Assembly: GCF_038738535.1 (NCBI RefSeq)
Contig: NZ_CP046128.1
Span: 1,922,001-1,986,000 of the forward strand
Source: Bacillus pumilus
GTDB lineage: Bacteria > Bacillota > Bacilli > Bacillales > Bacillaceae
Direction of reading: 5' to 3'
Length of the DNA stretch: 64,000 bases
The position numbers and the translations under genes are program-made. Below are positions 37,486 to 48,590 of this stretch, piece by piece. How positions within the stretch are numbered: position 1 is the stretch's first letter; the number at the start of each line of letters is the position of its first letter. The notes below the pieces were generated by a model that was given only the letters and a program-made list of their open reading frames with translations, was not told where the DNA came from and ran no database searches.

Positions 37486-38253
37486 TTATTTAGATTTGAC
37501 CTCAGATAAATATTTAGAAAGCTTTTCAAGTTCTTCATCGCTGCCTTTAAAGATACCCTTAGGCATGTTGCCTTTTCCTTCAACAGCGATTTTAGCTATC
37601 TCCTCAGGTGCAAGACCGTTGTCAACAAGTGACGGTCCGGCTGCTCCGCCCTGCATGTTATCCCCGTGACAGGAGATACATGTCTGCTCCTGATAAATTT
37701 TATACTCTTCCGCTGAGGTATCAATCTCTGCTTCTTTCTTAATTTCACCTTGCTTCGCCGCTGCTTCCCAATCATGAGTAGCAACAGACTCCCACGTTAA
37801 ATATGTTGCTGCGCCGACTGCAAGGATCATCATCCCCACTGCAACCGGTCTTCTATACGGTCTGCGTTCAGGACCAGAATCAAGAAATGGTGCGAGCAAA
37901 AGTGCACCAAACGCAATTCCAGGCATAATCATCGCGCCAACTACTGTATAGCCTCCTGCAGCAAATTCATATTTTAATAACTGGTACAAGAATAGGAAAT
38001 ACCAGTCTGGCAGCGGAATATAGCCGGTATCTGTTGGATCAGCCATCCGCTCAAGCGGAGGTGCATGAACAACAGTTAGGACAAGAAATCCAATTAAAAA
38101 AACGGCACCTACAAGCCATTCCTTTAAAAGAAAGTTCGGCCAAAAGGCTTCTGTTTTTCCCGGATATTCGGAATAGTCTTTAGGTATGTTAGGTTTTCTT
38201 TCTGCCGGAATTCTGGAGTCTCCGACAAACTTCATCCCTTTTCCCCTATGCAA
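37486..38253 (-). CDS. qcrC: Menaquinol:cytochrome c oxidoreductase, cytochrome b/c subunit
   Basis: A 255-aa subunit of the Bacillus b6c complex. The N-terminal half resembles subunit IV (three membrane helices, with PDWYFLFLYQLLKYE in the quinol-site region). The C-terminal half is a c-type cytochrome domain with the haem motif CISCH near residue 190 and an axial Met in MPKGIF. The start is read as TTG 38253 because this gives the family N-terminus MHRGKGMKFVGDSRIP and length, with GAGGAGG 8-9 nt upstream. Last gene of qcrA-qcrB-qcrC. Confidence 0.95.
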   Translation of the reverse strand: MHRGKGMKFVGDSRIPAERKPNIPKDYSEYPGKTEAFWPNFLLKEWLVGAVFLIGFLVLTVVHAPPLERMADPTDTGYIPLPDWYFLFLYQLLKYEFAAGGYTVVGAMIMPGIAFGALLLAPFLDSGPERRPYRRPVAVGMMILAVGAATYLTWESVATHDWEAAAKQGEIKKEAEIDTSAEEYKIYQEQTCISCHGDNMQGGAAGPSLVDNGLAPEEIAKIAVEGKGNMPKGIFKGSDEELEKLSKYLSEVKSK

Positions 38254-38296
38254 AGTCATCCCCTCCTCATTGAACATTCATCAAACGCAACTTTTT

Positions 38297-38971
38297 TTAT
38301 AGCGGTCCAGAAATTCCTTGCTTACGAATCATAATAAAGTGGGCAGCCATCAGCCCAAATAATGCCGCTGGCAAGAAAAAGACATGGATAGCGAAAAATC
38401 TCGTCAGCGTTTGTGCCCCTACAATGTCAGGATGACCTGCAAGCAGCGTTTTGATCTCTTTTCCAATGAATGGTGTGGCTTCTGCAATTTGAAGACCAAC
38501 CTTCGTCGCAAATAGCGCCTTCATATCCCATGGCAAGAGATATCCTGTAAAACCAAGTCCAAGCATCACAAAGAAAATGAGCACACCAACAATCCAGTTC
38601 AGCTCTCTAGGCTTTTTATACGCCCCTTGGAAAAAGACCCTTAGCGTATGTAAAAACATCATGACAATGACTAGACTCGCACCCCAGTGGTGCATCCCTC
38701 TGACAATCTGACCAAATGCCACTTCATTTTGCAAATAATAGACAGATTCCCAGGCATTTTTAATATCCGGCACATAATACATCGTTAAAAACATGCCCGA
38801 AAGGACTTGAATGACTGTCACAAAAAACGTTAAACCGCCAAAACAGTACACAAAAGCGGAGAAATGATGTGCTGGATTGACATGCTCTGGCACCTCATGA
38901 TCCGCAATATCTCTCCATATTGGTGTAATGTCTAGCCGCTCATCTACCCAATCATAAATCTTGTTAAGCAT
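38297..38971 (-). CDS. qcrB: Menaquinol:cytochrome c oxidoreductase, cytochrome b subunit
   Basis: A 224-aa b6-type subunit with four membrane helices. Haem-ligating His pairs are in HHFSAFVY... (helix B: HHWGASLVIVMMFLHTLRVFF) and the later helix D FAIHVFFLPAALFGLMAAHF. Haem c binds at Cys43 in the family; the corresponding region CFGGLTFF is present. Length identical to B. subtilis QcrB. Follows qcrA by 2 nt. Confidence 0.97.
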   Translation of the reverse strand: MLNKIYDWVDERLDITPIWRDIADHEVPEHVNPAHHFSAFVYCFGGLTFFVTVIQVLSGMFLTMYYVPDIKNAWESVYYLQNEVAFGQIVRGMHHWGASLVIVMMFLHTLRVFFQGAYKKPRELNWIVGVLIFFVMLGLGFTGYLLPWDMKALFATKVGLQIAEATPFIGKEIKTLLAGHPDIVGAQTLTRFFAIHVFFLPAALFGLMAAHFIMIRKQGISGPL

Positions 38972-38973
38972 CG

Positions 38974-39480
38974 TTACCCTTCCCCTTTCGGCACAGCTTT
39001 TCCAAGATAGAGGTATCCGTCCTTCACTTGCTGCTTATAATGGTCAAGCGGTGCAAGCGGTGGAGTTCCGGGTACGTTTGTACCATCCTTGTCGTACAGC
39101 CCATAGTGGCATGGGCAGAAAAATTTGTTTGGATTTTTCGGATCACTGTTCCAGTTCACTGTACATCCTAAATGTTTACAGATTGGCGATAAAGCGACAA
39201 TTTCATCCCCTTCTTTGTACACCCATGCTGACCTAGATTCCTTTGACTCATACCATGCATCTACTTGATCAATTTTAAAGTCAAAGCGCTTCGGTTCCTT
39301 CGTCAGTTCATCTACACTGACAACTTGAACCATATCCTGATCCTCTGTTCCTTTTAGCACAGGGTCAAGCGCAAAGCGAACCATAGGCATGAGCATTCCA
39401 GCGGCCATAAATCCCCCCACGCCGGTCAACGTGTAATTCAAAAATTGACGCCTGGACACTCCATGTCTCTTCTCGCTCAT
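38974..39480 (-). CDS. qcrA: Rieske iron-sulfur subunit of the cytochrome bc complex
   Basis: A 168-aa Rieske protein. A Tat-type N-terminus (SRRQFLNYTLTGVGGF) anchors it, and the 2Fe-2S motifs are CKHLGCTV and CPCHYGLYD, including both His ligands and the disulfide Cys. First gene of the operon; transfers electrons from menaquinol to the c-type haem. A strong promoter is at 39557-39585; the ribosome site is the GGGGGGAG before ATG. Confidence 0.97.
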   Translation of the reverse strand: MSEKRHGVSRRQFLNYTLTGVGGFMAAGMLMPMVRFALDPVLKGTEDQDMVQVVSVDELTKEPKRFDFKIDQVDAWYESKESRSAWVYKEGDEIVALSPICKHLGCTVNWNSDPKNPNKFFCPCHYGLYDKDGTNVPGTPPLAPLDHYKQQVKDGYLYLGKAVPKGEG

Positions 39481-39556
39481 TTTTTTCTCCCCCCCTCAGG
39501 TCGTCAGCTACTTTATAACTGAATTAGAAAAAATTTCATAAAACTAGGACACCCTC

Positions 39557-39585
39557 ATAATATATCAATCTATTCACAAGGTCAA
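39557..39585 (-). promoter_or_regulatory. SigA promoter of qcrABC
   Basis: On the minus strand TTGACC (39580-39585), a 17-nt spacer, and TATTAT (39557-39562), 77 nt before the qcrA start. Confidence 0.78.
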
Positions 39586-39624
39586 CAGCCTAAAAAGCTA
39601 TGTACAATGCAAATGTAAGGGTTT

Positions 39625-40071
39625 TTATGAAGGGTTCCACTTTTGTAACAAAAAGTTCAAAATTTGTTCTACACTGTCTTGAACGATTTTTTGCTTTAAT
39701 TCTACCTTTAAATGCTCGAGCGGAACCGGCTTTAACAAAAATAGCGCTTCACTAACCGCCGCTTGCTCTTTCCATTGATGATCAGATGAGATCAACACGA
39801 CATGCTGAAAATGATCTTCTAGCGACTGCTTCATCGTGAAGATGTCTTCTAGTTTTCGATCATTGATCTCTACATATGTATGTGGCGGAAAAAGAAAGAC
39901 CCGCCCTTTCAGCTGCCTTTCAAGTTCCTCTGCTACAAGAATGGTAAACTCACCTAAAGATACAGTTTGTTTGATTTGATTCGCATCTATTCCAACTATT
40001 GGAATGATAGAGGTATCAATGTAATCTTTAGATTGCAAAAAGCGATCCGCATCCTCCGCTTGAAACTTCAT
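39625..40071 (-). CDS. ypiF: YpiF, DUF2487 protein
   Basis: A 148-aa soluble protein resembling YpiF. It begins MKFQAEDADRFLQSKDYIDT; PHTYVEINDRKL lies mid-protein, and the C-terminal helix ends in LQKWNPS. ATG 40071 follows GAGGGG at good distance; the longer frame to 40116 has none. It follows ypiB by 61 nt. Function unknown; no motif recognised. Confidence 0.85.
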   Translation of the reverse strand: MKFQAEDADRFLQSKDYIDTSIIPIVGIDANQIKQTVSLGEFTILVAEELERQLKGRVFLFPPHTYVEINDRKLEDIFTMKQSLEDHFQHVVLISSDHQWKEQAAVSEALFLLKPVPLEHLKVELKQKIVQDSVEQILNFLLQKWNPS

Positions 40072-40132
40072 CAATTTCCCCTCTTTCATGACATAAGCCC
40101 TGCCTGTATAGGGCAAGGCTTATTCGTTCAGT

Positions 40133-40672
40133 TTATGACAATAGGCTTAATTCTTTTGCTAACTTATTAAATGTTTCTTGATCATGACGGTCAAGTGCCT
40201 CATCTATCTCTTTCATAAGCCGTTCTTTTTGGAACGTTGCGATCGAGTGTTCAAGCACTTTCTCCGCAAGATCCTTATCTTTTTCGTTCTCATAAAGATC
40301 CTTTGGAATATGAGGATTTGTTTCAAGCACAGCTGCATATTCCGGCGAACGATAAGCAGAACGGAAATTCAATTGAATAAACAAATCTTGCTGTTTATTC
40401 AAACGAATATCATGAAATGACTTTTCAGCATCTGTCGTCATGATGTTTTCTTTATAAAATCTAAAGGGAACTTCATCCACACAGTGTGTTGACATAATGA
40501 TTCCCCTTGGGCAAAATTCTGCTTGCTCTACAAAATGAACCTTTTCCATCAAAGAGTCGTGACTCATTAAATAATTTAATATCCAAACACACTCTCTTCG
40601 TTTTAGCTGATAATGGTTTAAAAACCACCGGATGAATTCCTTCTTTTCATTGACAGAAACAGGGGTCTGCAT
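40133..40672 (-). CDS. ypiB: YpiB, UPF0302 family protein
   Basis: A 179-aa soluble protein matching YpiB/UPF0302, with conserved [24 protein letters not shown] near the N-terminus and [11 protein letters not shown] near residue 50. The C-terminal [20 protein letters not shown] matches the IDEXX-type helix found in this family. ATG 40672 behind GAGGAGGG gives the B. subtilis length. Lies between ypiA and ypiF. Known genetically as conserved; molecular role unclear. Confidence 0.9.
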   Translation of the reverse strand: MQTPVSVNEKKEFIRWFLNHYQLKRRECVWILNYLMSHDSLMEKVHFVEQAEFCPRGIIMSTHCVDEVPFRFYKENIMTTDAEKSFHDIRLNKQQDLFIQLNFRSAYRSPEYAAVLETNPHIPKDLYENEKDKDLAEKVLEHSIATFQKERLMKEIDEALDRHDQETFNKLAKELSLLS

Positions 40673-40747
40673 GTTATTCCCTCCTCTATCGTAAATTAAA
40701 TTGCTATACATGAATTATTCAACAAACCAGTTCTTCATTCCTGCAAA

Positions 40748-42019
40748 CTATAAGGAAATTTCGTCTTCAATTCTTAAAATCGTTTCTTCGATTTCTTCAT
40801 TCGTGCCATCTTTCTGAAGAACTTTGCGTAATAGCGGCAATGCTTCTTTTTGTCTGCCTTCTTCTAAAAGGAACGAAGCGTATTCATATAAAAAGTCACG
40901 CTCCTCATCAAAATCAGGCAGAGCCAGCTTGAAGTAATCGGCGGCTTCTTTGTATTCCTCTCGTCCAACAGAAGCAGATGCAGCATACCAATTCCATTTT
41001 GGATCAACTTCCCCAAAGCTTTTAACCTCTTTAATGACATCCAGGATTTCATCAAAAAGCTCTTCATTTAAATAGATCGCGAGCAATGTTTGAACCGCTT
41101 CAATATATCCCGGATCAAGAGCAAGTGCTTCTTGAAGCAGCTTTTTCGCATCTTCTGAATCCCCATTTTTCAAGTCAATCTTTGCACCATATAAATATAA
41201 TTCTTTGTTATACTCATCAACTTTAATACCCTCTTTTACTACCTCTAAAGCCTCCTGATATAGTCCTTCTTCCTCATAACTTTTCGCTAAAGGCATATAA
41301 AGAGACGAATAAGACGGATCAATATCTTTTAGTTCTGAAAGCTGCTGAATGGCTGTTTTCGTTCTGCCGGCCCTCATCGCTGTAAATCCGTAGCCAAAAA
41401 GTGTATTCGGGTCTGTTTGATCTTTTACTGCCTTTTCGTACCATTCAAGCGCATCTTCAAATTCTCCAGCTGTGCTGAGTGATTCAGCGAGTCTCTGGTA
41501 AACATTGACGCCGCCAACCTCATGTTGTTGATCTGCGACTTTGTAGAAATAGTCGGCGGCTTTCTTTGAAAGACCTTGTGAAAAATACAATTCACCTAAC
41601 GCAAAATCAATGATGGCTTCATTTGGAAGCAGTTCTTTCGCTTTTAAGAGCTTTTGTTCACTGACTTCAAATAGTCCTTGCATTTGATACAAATCTGCCA
41701 TTAACAATAAACTCTCTGGATACGCATCATCATCTTCAGGAATCGTCTCTAATACCGAAATCGCCTTTTCTTCTTCATCAGAGTCAATCAGTAGCTCTGC
41801 ATAAAAACATGTTAACCCTGTTTCCTCTGGATATAAATCATGTAAATCACTGATGAGATTCCGCGCTTTATCGATATCTCCCCAATCATAATATAACTGA
41901 GCTGCCTGCGCCTTTTCTTCATCATGCAAATGCTTTTCTGCCTGAGCAAGTGTTTGGAGTCCTTTTTCAGTCTCACCCGCCTCAACTAATTTTATGGCTT
42001 CTTGTAATGAACTATTCAA
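40748..42019 (-). CDS. ypiA: YpiA, tetratricopeptide-repeat protein
   Basis: A 423-aa acidic protein made almost wholly of TPR-type helix pairs (about 11-12 units; e.g. ALWYEKA-like EDALEWYEKAVKDQTDP near 190 and QEALEVVKEGIKVDEYN near 255). Such proteins are scaffolds for protein contacts; the partner is unknown. First gene of ypiA-ypiB-ypiF with a near-consensus promoter upstream (42070-42098). The 290-nt gap to aroA contains only that promoter and the aroA terminator. Confidence 0.9.
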   Translation of the reverse strand: MNSSLQEAIKLVEAGETEKGLQTLAQAEKHLHDEEKAQAAQLYYDWGDIDKARNLISDLHDLYPEETGLTCFYAELLIDSDEEEKAISVLETIPEDDDAYPESLLLMADLYQMQGLFEVSEQKLLKAKELLPNEAIIDFALGELYFSQGLSKKAADYFYKVADQQHEVGGVNVYQRLAESLSTAGEFEDALEWYEKAVKDQTDPNTLFGYGFTAMRAGRTKTAIQQLSELKDIDPSYSSLYMPLAKSYEEEGLYQEALEVVKEGIKVDEYNKELYLYGAKIDLKNGDSEDAKKLLQEALALDPGYIEAVQTLLAIYLNEELFDEILDVIKEVKSFGEVDPKWNWYAASASVGREEYKEAADYFKLALPDFDEERDFLYEYASFLLEEGRQKEALPLLRKVLQKDGTNEEIEETILRIEDEISL

Positions 42020-42069
42020 ATCAAACCGTTCCTTTCTGTTTCCAAAAACCTAAACTATTGTTACTTCAT

Positions 42070-42098
42070 ATCATAATCGACAGGTACTCATCCAGCAA
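42070..42098 (-). promoter_or_regulatory. SigA promoter of ypiA-ypiB-ypiF
   Basis: On the minus strand TTGCTG (42093-42098), a 17-nt spacer and TATGAT (42070-42075), about 50 nt before ypiA. Confidence 0.72.
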
Positions 42099-42289
42099 AT
42101 ATGTTGCTCTTTTAAAATGAACCCATTTTTTTGTTTTAAAGACTGTTTTTCATTTCATCCTTTACGAAACGGAAGTTTTGTAAACTGCAAGCACCTGAAA
42201 TTCATTTTTTTATCGGATAAAATGATTTTTTTCCAGGTTTCATCTTGAGACAAGCTATGCTATCTTTCTTACAAATATGCATAAGGAAA

Positions 42290-42316
42290 GAAAAAGCCTG
42301 AGGACATCCTCAGACT
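42290..42316 (-). terminator. Terminator at the end of the aro-trp supraoperon
   Basis: CTGAGGA and TCCTCAG (42298-42304, 42307-42313) with a CTTTTTC tail. The hairpin includes the last codons of aroA. Confidence 0.85.
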
Positions 42317-43596
42317 GTTTTGGTTAAGTATTCAATGTGTTCAAAGAAATTCGGGTATGATACACGAACAGCATCTGTATCTTCAATCTCAACAGCTTGC
42401 TTTGTGATGCAAGCAGCAACCCCCAGCATCATACCGATTCGGTGATCTCCGTAGCTTGACACGACCGCGCCGCCTTGAAGTGTGGTTTTACCATGAATCT
42501 TCATACCATCATCAGTTGCTTCAATATCAGCACCGAGTTTTTTAAGTTCTGACACGACGGTATCAATTCGATTGGTCTCTTTTACTTTTAACTCAGCAGC
42601 ATCTTTAATAATCGTTGTTCCTTCTGCTTGTGTCGCTAGAAGCGCTATAATCGGGATTTCGTCGATGAGTCTTGAAATCATGTCACCAGAAATTTCAATC
42701 CCTTTTAATGAAGAGGTTGAAATCGTTAAATCACCATACGGTTCTCCGTCTTTTGCATCTACTTCTTTGATCTCAAGATTCGCACCCATTTGTTTCAGTA
42801 CATCGATAATACCCGTTCTTGTTTTGTTTAGCCCGACATTTTTTAACACAATCCGGCTGTTAGGAACAATAGATCCAGCAACAAGGAAAAATGCAGCTGA
42901 AGAGATGTCTCCAGGAACAAATATATCTGTTGCTTTTAATGTTTGACCGCCTTCAATGGAAACACTTTGTTCATCTTCGTCTAGTTTTACACCAAACATA
43001 GAGAGCATTCTTTCTGTATGATCTCTTGATTTATGCGGTTCAGTTAATGTTGTTGTTCCCTCTGCTTGAAGCCCCGCTAAAAGGACAGCGGACTTAATTT
43101 GGGCACTTGCCACCGGAGACTCATATGAGATACCTTTTAAATGACCGCCACGAATAGACAGTGGCGTATACTCGCCGTTTGCTCTGCCATCTATTTTCGC
43201 TCCCAGTTGTTTAAGTGGACCTGTTACTCGTTGCATTGGTCTTTTAGCAATACTCTCATCACCGATCAGTGTACTGTGAAACTCACAACCAGCTAATATT
43301 CCCATCATTAATCGAATGGTTGTACCAGAATTCCCAACATCGAGGACGTCAGACGGCTCCTTGAGCTCTTTCAGTCCCTTACCGTGGACCACAACATCTG
43401 TCCCTTTTTGTTCAATTTCAACGCCCATCTTTCTAAAGCAATCAATCGTACTTAAACAATCGGCTCCAGGAAGAAAGTTTTTCACCACTGTAGTCCCATC
43501 AGCAATTGCACCAAACATCACTGATCTATGAGAAATGGATTTATCACCTGGAATATGAATGACTCCATTCATAGGAGCATTTTTATGAATTTTCAT
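42310..43596 (-). CDS. aroA: 3-phosphoshikimate 1-carboxyvinyltransferase (EPSP synthase)
   Basis: Sixth step of the shikimate pathway (428 aa); called aroE in B. subtilis. Motifs: [11 protein letters not shown] (about 18-28), [15 protein letters not shown] (about 88-102) and RIKEVKETNRI-type [10 protein letters not shown] near 340. The class II pattern, including GNSGTT rather than the class I LGNAGTA, is consistent with a Gram-positive enzyme. ATG 43596 follows GAGGTG, 10 nt after the tyrA stop. Last gene of the supraoperon. Confidence 0.97.
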   Translation of the reverse strand: MKIHKNAPMNGVIHIPGDKSISHRSVMFGAIADGTTVVKNFLPGADCLSTIDCFRKMGVEIEQKGTDVVVHGKGLKELKEPSDVLDVGNSGTTIRLMMGILAGCEFHSTLIGDESIAKRPMQRVTGPLKQLGAKIDGRANGEYTPLSIRGGHLKGISYESPVASAQIKSAVLLAGLQAEGTTTLTEPHKSRDHTERMLSMFGVKLDEDEQSVSIEGGQTLKATDIFVPGDISSAAFFLVAGSIVPNSRIVLKNVGLNKTRTGIIDVLKQMGANLEIKEVDAKDGEPYGDLTISTSSLKGIEISGDMISRLIDEIPIIALLATQAEGTTIIKDAAELKVKETNRIDTVVSELKKLGADIEATDDGMKIHGKTTLQGGAVVSSYGDHRIGMMLGVAACITKQAVEIEDTDAVRVSYPNFFEHIEYLTKTV

Positions 43597-43606
43597 GTTT
43601 GTCACC

Positions 43607-44722
43607 TCAGTCAGCATAAAATGTATCGTAATTCGCTCTATTTTTTATACAGATCTCTGCACGCTTACGGTCGTCATCTGTTTGAAAACTAATGCGCAAA
43701 ATCCCATTAATGTCTTCTCGCGTTTCAATAATACGGATATTCGTAATACTGATGTTTTCATTTGCTAAATGCCCTGTAATCTCCGAAATGACCCCAGGGT
43801 GATCTGGAACATCCACATAAAGGTCATAAAAAGCAGGAATGGCACCTTTTTTCCTAAGAGGAAGTCCATCGCGATATTCCTTTGCCTCTTGAAAATAAGA
43901 GAACAAGCCTTCAGCGTCTTCTTGCTGTACAAAGGTCTCAATGCGGTCGATCTCTTTTTTCCATTCATGGAACCGGTCTAAAATCTTGTTTTTGTTGTGC
44001 AGAAGGATATCTCGCCACATTGCAGGATTGCTTGAAGCAATACGTGTAATGTCACGAAAGCCTCCAGCAGCAAACCGTTTGACAAGTGGGAATTGTTCTT
44101 CAAAATGATGTGCTTGATGCACAAGGCCGGCTGCAACAATATGAGGGAAATGACTAATCACACTTGTTACACCATCATGTTCTTCTGGGGTCATCTCAAT
44201 GAAATGAGCATTTGTCCCTTTTAACAAGTCCTTCAAACGATCAACAGCCTGGCGATTTGTTTCCTTTGCCGGCGTTAAAATGTAGAATGCATTTTCAAAT
44301 AAAAAGTCTTTCGCTGCAATGACTCCTGACTTATGAGAGCCTGCCATCGGATGTCCACCAATAAATTGGTAGTGCTTAGGAAGCGTTTTTTCAGCAAAAT
44401 GGACGACCTTTTGCTTTGTGCTGCCAACATCGGTAATTGTGAGCTCTCTCTCAATTCCAGAGTTTGCAATATCACGAAGCATCTTGACTGTTTGCTGAAC
44501 TGGTGTTGCCAATATAATAGTCGCAGATTCATCCAAACCTGCCGCAAATGAATCAGCTGCTAAATCAATGATACCCAACTTTGTTGCCGCAACCATTTGT
44601 TCTTTGGACACATCGTATCCTACAATTTTTTTATGGGGATACTCTTTTTTAATCGACAGTGCGATGGAACCTCCAATTAAACCAAGTCCAGCGATTAATA
44701 TTGTTTCGTTTGCATCATTCAT
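43607..44722 (-). CDS. tyrA: Prephenate dehydrogenase with C-terminal ACT domain
   Basis: NAD-dependent tyrosine-pathway enzyme (371 aa). Rossmann motif [13 protein letters not shown] (about 11-23), [13 protein letters not shown] with catalytic His (about 125-137), and a C-terminal ACT domain (about 298-365, [24 protein letters not shown]), which in this family gives feedback control by aromatic amino acids. ATG 44722 has AGGTG at good distance and gives the B. subtilis length. Between hisC and aroA. Confidence 0.96.
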   Translation of the reverse strand: MNDANETILIAGLGLIGGSIALSIKKEYPHKKIVGYDVSKEQMVAATKLGIIDLAADSFAAGLDESATIILATPVQQTVKMLRDIANSGIERELTITDVGSTKQKVVHFAEKTLPKHYQFIGGHPMAGSHKSGVIAAKDFLFENAFYILTPAKETNRQAVDRLKDLLKGTNAHFIEMTPEEHDGVTSVISHFPHIVAAGLVHQAHHFEEQFPLVKRFAAGGFRDITRIASSNPAMWRDILLHNKNKILDRFHEWKKEIDRIETFVQQEDAEGLFSYFQEAKEYRDGLPLRKKGAIPAFYDLYVDVPDHPGVISEITGHLANENISITNIRIIETREDINGILRISFQTDDDRKRAEICIKNRANYDTFYAD

Positions 44723-44796
44723 GTTCATCACCTGTTTTTTCACGAAAATTAAAAAAGCCATTTCAACAGCTTATATGTATATGAGGTTGGTACAAT

Positions 44797-44824
44797 GAAA
44801 GCCATATCCTGCCTTAGGATATGA
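44797..44824 (-). terminator. Hairpin between hisC and tyrA (weak terminator or processing site)
   Basis: On the minus strand CATATCCT and AGGATATG (44816-44823, 44803-44810) are followed only by GGCTTTCATT, a poor T-run. It may reduce read-through into tyrA-aroA or stabilise the upstream mRNA. Confidence 0.5.
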
Positions 44825-44837
44825 CTTTATGGTTATG

Positions 44838-45935
44838 CTACGCACGAATGCCTTGCATTAAATCGGCAAGTGTACTTAGAATTTCTGCATTTTGCTCCAT
44901 TGTTCCGACCGTAATACGTAAAGAAGTCGGAAAACCAAGTGCTTTACCAGAACGAACAATGTAGCCTTTTTTCAATAATGAATTGAATAATTCATCTGCA
45001 TCTCTCTTAAAATCAATCAGCACGAAGTTTGTTTGAGACGGATAAATAAAAAGTCCAAAACGGTCAGCAAATTCTTGATATTGCTTGAGACCTGCTTCAT
45101 TTTTCTGTCTGCAAGATTGAATGAAATCCTGATCTTTTATCGCTGCACGTGCAGCTGCCTGAGCGATACGACTCGTATTAAACGGCTCTCTCGCTGGTTC
45201 AATCGCAGTAATCAACTCTTCCGACGCAATGCCATAGCCTACTCGAAGTGCAGCCAGTCCATACGCTTTTGAAAACGTTCGGAGTACGATGACATTTTGA
45301 TAGGAATGTAATAAAGATAAGCTGTTCGGAAAGTCTTCCGCACGAACGTATTCGACATATGCTTCATCTAGTACAACAAGCACATGAGCTGGTACTTGGT
45401 CTAAAAACGCCACAAGCTCAGATTCTGACAAATGATTTCCCGTCGGGTTATTCGGGTTGCATACCCAGACGACCTTCGTGTTCTCATCAATCGCATCCAG
45501 CATGCCCTTCAGATCGTGAGCTCCTCCGTCTAAAAGCGGCACCTCTCGAATCTCTGCCTGCTCAATGACGGCATTGTGACGGTATTGCGGAAAAGATGGA
45601 GCTGGGATGACGGTATTTGTATGTTGGTCAAGGAATGCCCTAGCAATAATTTGCACAAGTTCATCTGAGCCATTCCCGAATATTAATTGTTTTTCATTTA
45701 CTTGAAGAAACTCAGCAAGCTCCGTTCTTAAACTTGCGCTGTATCCATCTGGATAGATCGCTAAATGTTCGAGCTCAGCTTGTATCGCCTCTCTTGCATG
45801 TAAGGAACATCCAAAAGGGTTTTCATTTGAAGCCAATTTCACAATCTTGTCTAATTGATATTCTTTTTTGACCTCTTCAATTGGTTTCCCAGGCTGATAC
45901 GGTTTTAGTTGTTTTAATTGATCTTTGATTTGCAA
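44838..45935 (-). CDS. hisC: Histidinol-phosphate/aromatic aminotransferase
   Basis: PLP-dependent class I/II aminotransferase (365 aa) used in histidine, tyrosine and phenylalanine synthesis, which explains its place in the aro-trp supraoperon. Motifs: [10 protein letters not shown] (about 33-42), [12 protein letters not shown] (about 158), and the PLP lysine in [17 protein letters not shown] (about 222). The start is TTG 45935, with GAGGTG 7 nt upstream, and gives the family N-terminus [16 protein letters not shown]; the longer frame overlaps trpA and has no ribosome site. Confidence 0.95.
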   Translation of the reverse strand: MQIKDQLKQLKPYQPGKPIEEVKKEYQLDKIVKLASNENPFGCSLHAREAIQAELEHLAIYPDGYSASLRTELAEFLQVNEKQLIFGNGSDELVQIIARAFLDQHTNTVIPAPSFPQYRHNAVIEQAEIREVPLLDGGAHDLKGMLDAIDENTKVVWVCNPNNPTGNHLSESELVAFLDQVPAHVLVVLDEAYVEYVRAEDFPNSLSLLHSYQNVIVLRTFSKAYGLAALRVGYGIASEELITAIEPAREPFNTSRIAQAAARAAIKDQDFIQSCRQKNEAGLKQYQEFADRFGLFIYPSQTNFVLIDFKRDADELFNSLLKKGYIVRSGKALGFPTSLRITVGTMEQNAEILSTLADLMQGIRA

Positions 45936-45945
45936 AAGTTTCACC

Positions 45946-46749
45946 TCATTTGAATGAATAGAGGGGACTAAATGTTTTTGCATAGGTTTCAAATTCTCTT
46001 AAAGCTTCTTGACGTGTATCACTTGCTAACAATTGATCTTGAAGTTCTTCAATTTTTTTCACAAGTGCACTGCCTACAACGACACCGTCACTCAGTTTAT
46101 TCATTGAGTCTACCTGCTCTCTTGTTGAGATGCCAAAACCGACCGCAACCGGTATGTGACTCAGCTGTTTCACTTGTTGAATAAAATCAGTAATCGATTC
46201 GTCAAAGGTTTGTCTGACACCTGTTACACCAAGAGATGAAACACAATACACAAAACCTTCTGCCTGCTCTACAATGTTTACTAATCGTTCCTTGCTGGTT
46301 GGTGCAACGAGCGAAATATATGAAATGTCATAAGTTTGACAGTTCCTTTGCAGCTCACTGCTCTCTTCAAACGGCAAGTCGGGTGTTAAGAGTCCCGAAA
46401 TATGATTTTTGCGCAGTAAAGCGAAAAAGTATTCTGTGTCTAATTGTAACACAGGATTATAATACGTAAATAGAATTACAGGAATTTTTACACCGTTTTT
46501 TTTCATCTTCCCTGCTAATTCTATCGCTTTTACAATATTCATGCCATGATTTAGAGCTCTTTTGGAGGCTCTTTGAATGACAGGACCGTCCGCTAGCGGG
46601 TCGGAATAAGGGACACCTAGTTCAATCGCATGTGCACCGGCTGCTTGAAGGGACACAGCTAAATCAATCGTGACTTCTTCTGACGGATCTCCTGCCGTGA
46701 TAAATGGGATGAATAACTTCTCGCCTTGCTCTAATTGAAATGTGATCAT
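45946..46749 (-). CDS. trpA: Tryptophan synthase alpha subunit
   Basis: Cleaves indole-3-glycerol phosphate to indole (267 aa TIM barrel). Catalytic Glu is in [19 protein letters not shown] (here [12 protein letters not shown], about 38-50), and the catalytic Asp in [11 protein letters not shown] (about 125). Phosphate-binding GFGIST near 207. The start overlaps the trpB stop by 4 nt (ATGA), so both subunits are co-translated. Confidence 0.97.
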   Translation of the reverse strand: MITFQLEQGEKLFIPFITAGDPSEEVTIDLAVSLQAAGAHAIELGVPYSDPLADGPVIQRASKRALNHGMNIVKAIELAGKMKKNGVKIPVILFTYYNPVLQLDTEYFFALLRKNHISGLLTPDLPFEESSELQRNCQTYDISYISLVAPTSKERLVNIVEQAEGFVYCVSSLGVTGVRQTFDESITDFIQQVKQLSHIPVAVGFGISTREQVDSMNKLSDGVVVGSALVKKIEELQDQLLASDTRQEALREFETYAKTFSPLYSFK

Positions 46750-47945
46750 TTGGTTTTGCCCTCACTTTCAAGCACATTCATTAATGTATGCACATCCTTA
46801 TCTCCTCTTCCTGACAGGCAGACAAGGACGATTTCATCTTCATTCATCGTCCTGCTCATCTCAAACGCCTTGGCTAAAGCGTGTGCTGATTCAATCGCTG
46901 GCAGGATTCCTTCCTTTTCCGTCAGCAGCTTTAGCGCATCCAGTGCTTCTTGATCTGTAGCACTCACATATTGAACCCGGCCGCTCGCATGTAAATATGC
47001 GTGCTCTGGCCCGATCCCAGGATAATCTAAACCAGCTGAAATGGAATAGGGCTCAATAATTTGGCCAAATTCGTCTTGGATTAAATATGTCAAAGATCCA
47101 TGAATGACCCCTTTTGTCCCCTTCGTAATGGTTGCTGCATGAAGCGGCGTATCGATTCCTTTTCCAGCGGCTTCTACACCAATAATATCAATCTCTTCAT
47201 CTAAAAACGCTCGGTACATTCCAATGGCATTACTTCCGCCGCCGACACAAGCAATGACTTTATGTGGGAGCCTGCCTTCTTTTTTAAGTATCTGCTCTTT
47301 TGCTTCATCACCAATCATCCGTTGGAACTCACTGACGATTTGGGGATACGGGTGAGGTCCTACAACTGAGCCGATCATATAGAAATGATCACTGCAGTGC
47401 TGGACCCAGTAACGAATCGCTTCGTTGGTTGCATCTTTTAATGTGCCGTTCCCGCTTGTGACAGGTATAACCTCAGCGCCAAGGAGCTTCATTCGGAATA
47501 CATTGAGTGATTGTCTTTCCACATCCTCTTTTCCCATAAATACTGTGCAGGATAATCCAAATTTTGCGGCCACCGTTGCAGCTGCTACTCCGTGCTGTCC
47601 TGCGCCTGTTTCCGCAATGATGTTCGATTTCCCCATTTTTTTTGCGAGCAGGGCCTGCCCAAGTGCATTGTTGATTTTATGAGCGCCTGTATGGTTTAAA
47701 TCTTCTCTTTTTAAATAGATTTTTGCGCCGCCGAGGTATGCTGACAATTGATCAGCATATGTCAGCGCAGTCGGTCTGCCTGAATAGTTTTGCAAAAGGG
47801 AAAGATACTCTTGCTCAAAAGCAGGGTCTTCTTTTAATTCGTTAAATGCTTGTTCGATTTCTTCGAGCGGCTGCATGAGCGTCTCAGGAACAAATTTCCC
47901 TCCAAATTCTCCATATCTGCCAAGCTCATTTGGATATGCGTACAT
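46746..47945 (-). CDS. trpB: Tryptophan synthase beta subunit
   Basis: PLP enzyme that joins indole and serine (399 aa). The PLP lysine is in [18 protein letters not shown] (about 78-95, Lys in HKIN), with GAGQHGVA and the phosphate-binding GGGSNAIGM (about 228-236). The 5' end overlaps trpF by 20 nt. Ribosome site AAAGGATG. Confidence 0.97.
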   Translation of the reverse strand: MYAYPNELGRYGEFGGKFVPETLMQPLEEIEQAFNELKEDPAFEQEYLSLLQNYSGRPTALTYADQLSAYLGGAKIYLKREDLNHTGAHKINNALGQALLAKKMGKSNIIAETGAGQHGVAAATVAAKFGLSCTVFMGKEDVERQSLNVFRMKLLGAEVIPVTSGNGTLKDATNEAIRYWVQHCSDHFYMIGSVVGPHPYPQIVSEFQRMIGDEAKEQILKKEGRLPHKVIACVGGGSNAIGMYRAFLDEEIDIIGVEAAGKGIDTPLHAATITKGTKGVIHGSLTYLIQDEFGQIIEPYSISAGLDYPGIGPEHAYLHASGRVQYVSATDQEALDALKLLTEKEGILPAIESAHALAKAFEMSRTMNEDEIVLVCLSGRGDKDVHTLMNVLESEGKTK

Positions 47946-48585
47946 CGTTTAACATCCTTTCTTCGAGCGCTTTGATCTTAGCGCTGCTTTTATTCCCGTT
48001 TTCTTCTATGCCGCTTGAAAGATCGATCGCTTTTGGGCCATAGGCAAGCAGCTCTGGCAGCGTTTCTGGTGTTATTCCGCCTGCAATGATACATGTTTTC
48101 TCCAGTCGTTTTGCCTGCTGAATGTATACAGGTACCGCTTCCCATGTAAAAGCTGTGCCAGAACCACCTCTCATCCCTTTTACTTTCGCATCAATGAGGA
48201 AGCCATCGACAAACGGCGCAAATGCCGTCATTTTATCGAGTGTTTCTTTTACATCGGGCTCGTGGTGAAAGACTTTCCACACAATCGCTCCTGTTTGTTG
48301 TTTTATTTCTTTTGCATCCTCTCGTGTTTCATCTCCATGCAGCTGCACGATATCTAAAGGAATATGCTTTGTGATGTCACACACTTTTTGGATTTTTTCA
48401 TTTACAAATACACCAGTAATCTCTTTCTCGCACTGCGACTCGGTGAGCCATTGTTTCACTTGTTCTGGATCGACTTGTCTTTTACTTGGAGCAAAAATAA
48501 ACCCGATCGCATCTGCTTGAGATTGCGCAATGCAATCTACATCTTCTTGTGATACCGCCCCGCAATATTTTAAAAAAGGCTTCAT
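47926..48585 (-). CDS. trpF: Phosphoribosylanthranilate isomerase
   Basis: Third step of the tryptophan branch (219 aa TIM barrel). The catalytic Cys is in KYCGAV near residue 6 (family KxCG), the substrate region [11 protein letters not shown] near 30, and the catalytic Asp in [17 protein letters not shown] (about 127). ATG 48585 is chosen, behind GGAGAATGAGG, 5 nt past the trpC stop. Confidence 0.95.
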   Translation of the reverse strand: MKPFLKYCGAVSQEDVDCIAQSQADAIGFIFAPSKRQVDPEQVKQWLTESQCEKEITGVFVNEKIQKVCDITKHIPLDIVQLHGDETREDAKEIKQQTGAIVWKVFHHEPDVKETLDKMTAFAPFVDGFLIDAKVKGMRGGSGTAFTWEAVPVYIQQAKRLEKTCIIAGGITPETLPELLAYGPKAIDLSSGIEENGNKSSAKIKALEERMLNDVRISK

Positions 48586-48590
48586 CTTCC